A stretch of DNA of 64,000 bases from Xiphias gladius (Eukaryota > Chordata > Actinopteri > Istiophoriformes > Xiphiidae), in the NCBI RefSeq assembly GCF_016859285.1, contig NC_053400.1:32522001-32586000 (forward strand), in the 5' to 3' direction. Below are positions 43,953 to 64,000 of this stretch, in pieces; the stretch's first letter is position 1, and every line of letters begins with the position of its first letter. The notes below the pieces were generated by a model, which saw nothing but the letters and a program-made list of their open reading frames with translations, was not told where the DNA came from and searched no databases. The position numbers were made by a program, and so were the translations under genes.

Positions 43953-44454
43953 CGCTCGGTTGTAACATTGTCCTCAGAATATGGACTGAAGAAATTGTCT
44001 AAATCATTAATAAAATCTCCACAAAAGTACAATAATTATAGTCATCAATGCCAATTATTATCTTAATACTTTTTTTTTTTTTATTTTATTTTTAATAATG
44101 TGCTGCTAGGTTGGAGTATGTCCAGGGTGGGGTGGTAAATATATTTTTGTAGGTGAATATTGATCCTCAGGGGACATGAGCAAGCATTAAGTGCTCCGAT
44201 GAACTTTAAAATCTGGGAGAGATTTCCGTTTTAGGCTCTGTTCGCCCTTTCTCACATCTCAACTAGCCTCTGGTCACGCAGACAGTTTTGGTTACGTGTG
44301 CCGCATGTTTTGAGTTCTCATCCCCATCCCGATTATTAAAAAAAAAAGAAAACCCCCGGTACAATTTAAAAGGTAAGAAAGAGAGCCACAAAGCCTACAC
44401 TGACATTTAACGACACAGTCTACGGTCACGCGGCGAGGCACGGCAGTGCTTTGT

Positions 44455-44690
44455 ACCAAATGTTAACGTGCTGATGTTTAGCAGGTGTGTCGTTTGCCGC
44501 CTTCACTGTTTTAGTTTGTTGCGTTAGCACGTCAACATGTGCTAATTAGCATGAATGACGGTGACATCTGAGGCTGATGGAAATGTCATTAGTTTTGCGT
44601 TTGTTTGCTCCTAAACCAAAGTGTGGGACGAATTCAAACTTGGACCGAATGATGTTGGCGCATGTACCAAAAAAAAATTGGTAGTAGATG
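44455..44690 (+). repeat. Dispersed repeat R6 (gctaattagca family)
   Basis: 'acatgtgctaattagcat', then 'gaggctgatggaaatgtcat' and 'tagttttgcg', 'aaaccaaagtgtggga'. The same order occurs at 61750-62319. It is a widespread fish element; class not assigned. Confidence 0.65.
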
Positions 44691-44797
44691 CTAACTTTAG
44701 ACGTTACACTGCGTTAATCTACAATTCTAAAATATTAATAGGAGCTCCTGACCAAGGCGTTAAAAAGTCTGCATTTAAGTGATTTTTTTTTTTAAGC

Positions 44798-44811
44798 CAC
44801 TAGGGGGCAGG
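44798..44811 (+). promoter_or_regulatory. CTCF-like core motif
   Basis: CCACTAGGGGGCAG fits the CTCF core consensus closely. It sits between psmd13 and jph3, where an insulator would be plausible, but short GC motifs also occur in fish repeats. Confidence 0.3.
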
Positions 44812-44939
44812 AAAACTCCACAACAAGCCGACAAACCAACAGCCCTGACGTTACTGTATTATTGCCTAGTCAAGGCTAACAAGTTAGCAGTTTATACATA
44901 AAAGGCACGAGTAGACATTCGTTTGGAGTCACGTTTGTG

Positions 44940-45150
44940 TCCATCCGAGGAAAGAAATGCTGCGTTTATGTCGTATCGTTTGAGCCGTAATTATGAGCAG
45001 CCGCCGACTTTTATCGGGATATTTCTGATAAATGAAGATATTGTATCTGGTTTCACCTGGTGACAAACTGAAACAAATGCAAAACACAACAAAATAAGCT
45101 AATTTAGGCCTTTTATCTGGTGTGACTACTATGTTAGCATTAATGTTTTT
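44940..45150. repeat. Dispersed repeat R5, second copy
   Basis: Matches the element in the sirt3/psmd13 promoter ('gatattgtatctgg', 'cacctggtgacaaactg', 'gctaatttaggcc', 'atctggtgtgactac'). Confidence 0.6.
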
Positions 45151-45914
45151 TTGTCTGTTTATTTTCAAGTAAACTTCTGCAACCGCAAATCTAAAAGCTA
45201 CTCGGACATTATGTGGCTTTTAGTGGGGTGCTGTCAGATCCTGGTTGGATCATGGTTTGTACCTTTAAGAAATTTCCACTTTGTGAGACTCTACGCTCCA
45301 CCACATCTCACAGGGCACGTTTCTTTATAGTCCTCGAACATAATCCGATCCTGTAGATCCTGGAGTCAGTGGTTACTTTGCATAATAAGATTTTACATGT
45401 GAAACATTATGTTAAGCTTATAAAATATGAAATCACTCAGTGATACATGGAGACCACTGGAGGATTCTTACTACAATCGGCTTACAGGGTAGAAAAGCAC
45501 AGTGCATGGGCAACAGCTTGTGACATGGATCAGAGAAAAAGAAATTACCAAGACCGTTTTCTCTGGCTCCACATTAAGTCTTAATGTGTTCTGGGAGTTT
45601 AAACAACGCATGACTGTGGCAGAAAGACAAATTTGTGTTCACTTTTCTTTAATGGTAAGTAACTACAGGTCCGTATGTTACTTAACTCTTCTGTCACATG
45701 CATGAAAAGGTCAAGATGTCAGTTACAACTAAAGACCTCATCACTCACTGTTTCATAAGTTGGCATATATATATCAGTAAGTGCAAATTAATAAACTACA
45801 GGATATCTTTTGTTATTGCAAAGTTTTATTTATATTATATATGTATAACAACTAAAGAATATTGCGCTGTCAACATGGAGTTTTTAAGAAAATAGCCCAC
45901 ACAATTTATATTAA

Positions 45915-46170
45915 GGCTGCAATTGACAATTATTTTCATTATCAATTCATCGGCAGATTGTTTTCTCACTTCTAATCGATAAATCACTTGGTCTATAAGG
46001 TGTCTGAGAAGAGTGACGAATGCCCGCTGTAATTTCCCAGAACCAAGGATTTCTTATTCACAGCGCTCGTTTTATTCAACGTTCAGTCACAGAAGGAAAA
46101 GAAACCCAGCATTTCAAAAGCAGGAACCAGAGAATCGGAGAATCTAGTTATTGAAAAATAACTAATAAAT
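45915..46170. repeat. R4-type repeat
   Basis: 'ggctgcaattgacaattatt' and 'ttcattatcaattcatcgg' at the left end with 'gttttctcacttctaatcg': typical left terminus of the R4 family. Confidence 0.55.
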
Positions 46171-48070
46171 ACAACTACTGAATCCATTATCAGGATGGAT
46201 CCACTATCATTATGCATGGACAGGAATTTCAGTCTTTAGTAGATAAGTTCAAATGATAAAAACATATTGTAGTATATTTGGGGTATTATTGTGTTGTGGG
46301 ACCACGGCTTCTCTCCTCTCAGGCTCAGTTCACCCAAATTAGTACAAGTACGTTGGTTCCGGCAGAAATCTCAAAGACTTTTCGCCCGATGTTATACATT
46401 TTTAAAAAACTGGAAAAATGATAAACTCTCTCTCCCCCCGGTTGTCGGAAGGTGGCAGCCCTGATGAAAGGAAATGTCCAGCTCGCTTTGCTGCTCAGAG
46501 TGAGATGAGCCGAGCAACGACTGACGGTGTCTCTTTTAAACACGGTTTGTATAAGTGACGGCACAGATGTTGGAACTCTGGACCCGCATTTATCAAACTG
46601 CAAAAAGTAAAAATTCTTCTTGAGTGAAAGACAAAAGTAAAAATCCTTCACTTTTGCTCACAAACTATGTAAATGTTTGAACTATAACTCTTTAGCTTCT
46701 TTTGACTTAAACGCTCTGCAGAGGTCTGCTCATCAACATCATCAGTTTCCTAATCAGGGGATTTCTCTGACGAACCAACAGCAGAACTTGGCGAAGCAGA
46801 AATTTGTTTCCATTTCAGACAATTTCACCATTTCATCCCTATTTATGTATCTATCCATCATAAATACATGGTCTTGCAGAATAACTCTCTTTTTTGTCTT
46901 TCTTTTTTTAAAGAATGGACAATACAGAAGATGGAGGGTCAGTCTCTCTCACTGATTGTCTGTCCCTTCTCTGGTCATACGTGTGATCGATCAAGTGATC
47001 ACTTGAGCCGCGGGTAGGAGGAAGCGGCTTCATGAATGTGTCTTACTGCTCAAACTTTGGTCCGATGAACGGGAGCCCTGGTCGTATCCGAACACCGGGT
47101 GTGTCTGTCTGTCACGCGCATTCACGCCTGTCCCCACGTGGTGTGGGAGTCCTTCAGGGTAAACCTGTCCCCATTTAGTCTTCGGACTCCCTCCAGTGAA
47201 AGGAAAAGCAGTGAGCGGGAACAGGGACGGTGACGGGCGCCGCGCAGACGGCGGCCCGTTAATCTCCTCCGCGGCCTTCACTGTTATCACAGCCATGTCC
47301 GAGTCTGGCTCGCCCCGGAGCCACAATCCCCTGCGTGCTGACGCCTCGACGTGTCCTCTGACATTCCATGACTGTGAAGTTTTGAAACGCACCGTCTGAA
47401 GGATCGCGACGCTTTTTGAAGGCTCTGGCCGCCTCGACAGAGATGGAGATGTCAGACAGAGGCGTTGATTCACCTCCGCTCCGTTTGACATCCGAGCACC
47501 ATATTCCCATCCTCGGAGTGACATCCGATGTCAGCTTTCTTTCTTAAAATCTAAACAAATCCGCAAAATGCTCCTCAAAAACAACTGGCGTGTCTGTAAA
47601 TCATTTGGAAGGAGGCTTTCGGTGCCTCCGCTGAGTCTGTCAGTGTCAGAGACTTGAGTTTTCCTTTTTATGTTTCTGAATTTAGGACCAATGTAGGTTG
47701 TATAGCGTAGGATAAAAGGATTGTTTAAGAAGAATTCAGTTGGGGAAACAAGGGTGGGATTGAAAAAATGACGCGTTTCAACAGTAGTTTAGTTTTCCTG
47801 GACCCTGATCAGACGGTGGAGACAACAGCATCATCAGCATCGGACAAATTTAAACATCTGCTCTTCAGCGTCTTTTTTTTTTTTCTTTTTCTCCACATTG
47901 TGGTGCAGAGCAGGGTCCATCAAATGTCCTGAAGAGATTTCTTTCTGCCTCATTTCATTTCCTTTTTTTGACGGTAAGTAGTTTTCAGGTTCCTCATTCG
48001 TTCTCATGCTTGATGATAGAAAAGAACTTTAGAGACGACCTTTCTGTGTCTTCTCTATATTATTATGCTT
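46171..48070. other. Intergenic psmd13-jph3, no gene seen
   Basis: A 164-codon minus frame at 47030-47524 overlaps GC-richer sequence but shows no domain or splice support. Confidence 0.5.
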
Positions 48071-48074
48071 CACT

Positions 48075-48620
48075 GAATTCAGTTCAATTCAGTTTTATTT
48101 AAATAGAACTCAGATCATAACCGAGGTTATCTCGGGGCACTCTACACGGAGAGCAGGTCTAGACCAGGACTCTCTATGGTTATATTTACAGAGACCCAAC
48201 ATTCCCACATGAGCGAGCACCTGGCGACAGCGGCGAGGAAAAACTCCCCCTTTAACAGGTAGAAACCTTAAACTGAACCTGCCTCATGGTGGGGGGGCAC
48301 TGTCTGCCCCGACCAGCTGGGTTGAGAGAGGGGGGGGCATAGCGCAGTAGATGTATAACGTAAAGATGTGTAACAATAATGAAACTAATGATCATGATAA
48401 TAGAGTGAATAATAATACTAATAAAACTATAATAATAGAAATGATGATCGTAATAATTGAAGCAGTGGGTGTTGAGCAGGATCACGGGTCCAGTAGGTGG
48501 TTTGCAGTCACAGATCCAGACTCTGCAGCTCCAGGGGCAGAGAACCTGCAGAAAGCGAGGGAGGAGAGAGACGAGGAAGAACAGAACTACAGGAGAGAGA
48601 AGAAGAAGAAGCAGCGAACA
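48075..48620 (+). repeat. Dispersed repeat R7 (ttcagttttatttaaatag family)
   Basis: Begins 'ttcaattcagttttattt', followed by 'cggggcactctacac', 'gagcgagcacctggcgac', 'aggaaaaactccccct' and 'aacaggtagaaacctt'. This block order is characteristic of a very abundant fish repeat. The middle (48350-48460) is an AAT-rich low-complexity stretch, and the right end is purine-rich. Confidence 0.7.
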
Positions 48621-51060
48621 TCTGGTTCAAATGTAGCTTCTACATATTATTATGAAAACGAATGAATGTTGCACCGTGTGTCATCGTCCATCGAGTCTCA
48701 GAACATTCAAAGGAGAACGTTTGTTTGTTTTATGTCACGTGTTGACAGCGGTTTTTGAACATGACACCTCTGAGTAGCTTTTCAGCGTTTTATGGGGTTT
48801 TTCACTGCGGGTGTACTGACTCCAAACCCCGCCTTTATCTACGCAGAGAACCTTCGTTTATTTTATTTACGTATGCATTCATTTATTTTAACATTCTCCC
48901 GCCCAGTAAACTGACGACCGGCTGTGTGGTAAACGTGTGGTTAAACCATGATCAGCCGATCACAGTTGAAACGGTGCACGATGAAAACTCAATCTGTGCT
49001 CGTGCAGAGAGATGACAGTGCGAACATTTACCTCTCACGTGGTCCAAAGACGTTAAATAACACAAAACATTCAGTCAATGAAATATTAGAGCGCAAACTA
49101 GAGCAAATCACACACGTCCTCATCAATACGCCTGAGTGTAACGAAGACATCTGGCCGGTCGTTTGCGGCGATCAAACAAGGCGAGATACCGTGTAACATT
49201 GACGGTATAATCAGTGAGCTTCGGAGGTGCTGATTGGTAGGTCGGGTTAGACTTGGACCGTCTTTGCGCTGAGCCAAGTCAGCCGTCTGCTGGTTCGTGA
49301 GACTGGTACCAAGGAGCAAGTTTCCCAAAGTGCTGAACTGTTGCTCCAAAGTAAAAACCGAGATAAAAAGTCTTTGTGAGGTGCCGATCCACCAGGAACC
49401 TGCAGAACCTGCAGTCTCTGGACCCGGACGAAGGGATGCCCCCTCATCTGGTGCTGGGGACGCTGCAGTCGGGTTGGGATCTGGTGACCCAGAGAGGCCA
49501 CGGCACCTGAGTCGCATCCTTTTCCGACCGTGCAGTCAGTCGGCCTTCCCGCCCCGAACCAAGCGCAGCGTCGTCTTTCCGCTAAGCTGCTGGTGTCCGT
49601 GAGTGTGTTGGTGACGTCCTCATACAAAAGATGGTTCCCTCCCCTGTGTGTGTGTAGGAAGGCTGCTGAAGGTCTCAGTATTGAACCTCTCCTCCGAACA
49701 CAGATGCTGTACCGAGGCGTGTGCCGGTCTGGGCTGGGCTCTCGTGGACCTGTGGTCTCCTCTGCACCTGTCAGCTCGTGTGGTTTCATCCTTGGGTGGA
49801 TGTCGGCCAGAGAAGAGCAGCGAAGGATGACGGAGCTCGTTCTGGTTTAGCCGAGCCGTTTCGAACCAGGACCCGGGAGGTCAAGCCGGGCCAACGTTCA
49901 TTTTATCATCCGTACCTGCAAGTTCGTTCTTTGCAATGCAGGAGAGTCGCAGGCGCAAAGGCTTCGGCTGAAGCCACGGGTGAGAGGAGTTGGGTGAACA
50001 GATCCAGTGCAAGGATCAAGATCAAGGAGGGAAAAGGTCTGGCACTGTGTGTGGCAGGAAAAAATAAAAACATGATTTTAAAATTTTAAACGAAATAAAT
50101 AAACAAACACATTTTTAAAAGTTAAAAATATTTCAAATATATAAATTCAGAAGAAAATTATTGTCACTGAAATATAAAACATACTGACGACTTCTGTCTT
50201 TTTAATATTTTAAATGCTGATTTATTTTATTGTTATTTTTTAAAAAGTCAACATTATTTTTTTATTCATCTATCTACATATGTATTTTCAATTGTTTTTA
50301 TTTATCTGCTTCTACTTTTCTTTCTCCTTTGTGTGTGTGTGTGTGTGTGTTTGTAATGCCACACCTTTTCCTCGTAATCTGCTTTCTGTGTGTTTCATCT
50401 CCGCGACTGCTCTTGATTTGTTCACCTGACCCTTCTCACCTGTTTAACGGAGGCTGGACCTTTAGAGTCACCGAGGAAAAGGCCTCCTCCGGAATGTTTG
50501 AGTTTCATTACTTTCTGCTTAGAGAAACAGCAAATGGGAATTTCGAAAGACAGTTTTTTTTCAAACCAGTTAACCTCCAGTTTACGGCCCATCTGATGGA
50601 GAAGTAACGCGGATTGATCTCCTCGGGTCAGTGTTCGTCAGCTCTCTGGACACCATTAGGTCCAACGGATGGTGCGTTCAGTGACGGAAAGATTTCCAAT
50701 ACCGCCACGCTTCCGTTATTGATTGGAAAAATATGAGCCATAGGGCCACTGTGAAAGCAAAGGCATCCAGCAGCTCCGCGTTGTCCCGTCATTAGCTGTG
50801 GGTTTGTGGGCGCTTTGCCGTTGAAAGAGGTCGTTCTGGGTCTCCGCGGCCGTCAGTGGAGCTCACTCAAATGACAGCTGAGGTCCATCGGGTTTGCCTA
50901 CGAGACAACAGTGAAAAAGACAGTCATCGGTGGGGGGGGGGGTCCAATGAGCTCACAACCCTCCAGTTGTCAGGAAAAGAGACTGCTGACAGACCAGATT
51001 TCAGTCTGGGAGGGGGGGGGTGAGCGAAACGAGGCTGGATAATTAGGAAAAGCAGGCTGT
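48621..51060. other. Intergenic upstream of jph3
   Basis: No supported gene. A 180-codon minus frame (49247-49789) and overlapping plus frames lie in moderately GC-rich DNA without recognisable motifs. A short (TG)n lies near 50333-50350 and poly-G runs near 50932-50942. Confidence 0.45.
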
Positions 51061-51212
51061 ATCCCCAAAGGGAGAGAGCAGCCATTCGCACCATCCCTCC
51101 GTCTCTATCTCTTTAAGAGCCCAGAGAAGGAGCGTGTGTGTTCAGTCTGCGTGTGTGTGTGTGGGGGAGGGGTATTGGATGGGGTGGAACAGTCCTGTAA
51201 TGAGCAGATTTT

Positions 51213-51237
51213 AGAGAGAGAGAGAGAGAGAGAGAGG
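51213..51237. repeat. (GA)n tract
   Basis: About 25 bp of AG dinucleotides in the jph3 upstream region. Confidence 0.9.
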
Positions 51238-51505
51238 CCGAAAAACAAGAGAGGCCAGATGACTTGGTGGAATTGGGCTACAACAACAATCCGGATTCCG
51301 GCGAGTGCTGAAATGGAGAGGACAAAGGAAAACGGAGAGGAATAAATTCCGCCTCTGCCTTTTTCTCCTCACACCCTCGTCTCCGGGAGAGAGCCTCATC
51401 TTTACATCACAGCAGAGCGGAGAGAGAGAGGGAAGAAAGGAGGAGAGCCGAGGAGATATTCACACTCTGTTATGTCTGCCGAGGTGTGTGCGCGAGGCTG
51501 AGGCG

Positions 51506-51532
51506 GTGTGTGTTGTGTGTGTGTGTGTGTGT

Positions 51533-51570
<38 letters not shown>
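51506..51570. repeat. (TG)n microsatellite
   Basis: TG dinucleotides with a GG interruption, about 65 bp, in the jph3 upstream region. Confidence 0.95.
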
Positions 51571-51573
<3 letters not shown>

Positions 51574-51689
51574 CTCTGAGCGTTAGCCCGGATTGCTTGT
51601 TTCCAGGCCATGCTATAGAGAAATATCTTCAACTTCTCTGCTCCTCTGATTTTTTTTTTTCCTTTCTTTCTTTTTATTTTATTTTAATG

Positions 51690-63151
<11,462 letters not shown>

Positions 63152-63587
63152 GTGAGATATCACCTTTAAAGGCTCTGAAAACATGTTTCTCCATCAGCTT
63201 GTTGCCACAACCATCGAGGTCCTTCATGTACTCACCGTTTTCTGCCACCTTTACGGTAGGTTTTGGTTGTTTCACGTGACAGATTACCGAATTTCTGTTT
63301 TTTCTCACCGGTTTGGAGTGGGCAGTGCCGGGGGCAGGAAAAGGTGACGTCACAAACTTCTGTGCACCAATCAGAATTTAGCAACAGCTAAAACAAAATG
63401 TAACAACCCTTGCGGTGTTGTTAGTTATGTCACTGGTACTCTCAATCAGATCTGATCAAACCCACCAACCCAGTTTTGAGTGTAAACCTTGTGGTAAGTG
63501 GCTGCTTCCATGTACTAGTATTTGTGTACTTTACAAGTCTTACACGTGTGATGCTAAAATGACAAAGTCGCAGTCACGCTATTTCAT
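63152..63587. other. jph3 intron 2, start
   Basis: Intronic sequence after the GTGAGA donor, no element recognised. Confidence 0.6.
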
Positions 63588-63900
63588 GTAAAACTGCAAC
63601 TAATTATTTTCCTTATCGATTAGTCTCCTGATCATTTTCTTGATTAATTGGTTTGTAAAATTTTAAAAAGAGGGACGCCTTCACAATGCTTGTTTCGTCC
63701 AACCAGTCGTCCAAACCTCATAATTGTTAAAAATAGATCCAAATAATTAAAACATTGTAAAGGAAAAACACCAAATCCTCACATCTGATAAACTGGAACC
63801 GTGGAATGTTGGATACTTTTACATGAAAAATAACTTCAACACTTGTCAAAATAGTTGCAGATGAATTTTCTGTCAATTAGCTAATCCATTAATCATTTCA
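63588..63900. repeat. R4-type repeat in jph3 intron 2
   Basis: 'aactgcaactaattatttt' and 'ttatcgattagtctcctgat' at the left; 'gctaatccattaatcattt' at the right. Diverged copy of the R4 family. Sequence from 63901 to the window end shows nothing else. Confidence 0.55.
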
Positions 63901-64000
63901 GATGTACTTTTGTATATTGTCAGGTACTGTAGTTTAGTTTTCAACACAACCTTGTATTTTATGAGCGCTTTAAATGTTTGCGATGCAAAAATCTCAATTT

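Noticed and set aside
47030-47524. 164-codon minus-strand frame
   Set aside because: No domain, no splice sites, biased towards Arg/Ser/Pro from GC-rich DNA.
49247-49789. 180-codon minus-strand frame
   Set aside because: No recognisable family; overlapping frames on both strands suggest stop-poor GC-rich DNA.

Overview
The window is vertebrate nuclear DNA, most likely from a ray-finned fish of the percomorph type. The evidence is compact GT-AG spliced genes, many dinucleotide microsatellites, degenerate Tc1-like and LINE debris, and several short dispersed repeat families typical of such genomes. No prokaryotic features (operons, CRISPR arrays, Shine-Dalgarno sites) are present. Four protein-coding genes can be assembled exon by exon with matching intron phases: drd4 (+, dopamine D4 receptor, 4 coding exons, 384 aa), sirt3 (-, mitochondrial NAD-dependent deacylase, 8 coding exons, 352 aa), psmd13 (+, proteasome lid subunit Rpn9, 13 coding exons, 378 aa) and the 5' part of a junctophilin closest to jph3 (+, two coding exons, running off the right edge).

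Layout: 1-6.8 kb is intergenic, with one dispersed repeat copy, microsatellites and a LINE reverse-transcriptase scrap. A CpG-rich drd4 promoter lies at 6.8-7.6 kb. drd4 spans 7.4-20.3 kb, with introns 1-3 full of repeats, including a broken Tc1-like transposon. 20.3-29.5 kb is intergenic and contains a split (nested) miniature element. sirt3 spans 29.6-34.65 kb and is head-to-head with psmd13 (35.6-43.8 kb) across a 974-bp intergenic promoter. 43.8-51 kb is intergenic and repeat-bearing. jph3 has a GC-rich 5' region at 51.7-52.3 kb, coding exon 1 at 52.3 kb, a 9.7-kb first intron and exon 2 at 62.4 kb.

The genes do not form a pathway. drd4 and jph3 are neuronal signalling and membrane-junction genes; sirt3 and psmd13 are a divergently arranged housekeeping pair, as in human. 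The most notable non-coding features are: drd4 exon 2 directly flanked on both sides by TG microsatellites that replace normal splice-site context; three REST/NRSF (RE1)-like elements in jph3 intron 1; a repeat copy inside the sirt3/psmd13 divergent promoter; and a (CTG)4(CCG)7 run in the jph3 leader. I found no convincing new multi-gene system. All functional statements rest on reading motifs and on recalled family sequences, not on database searches.
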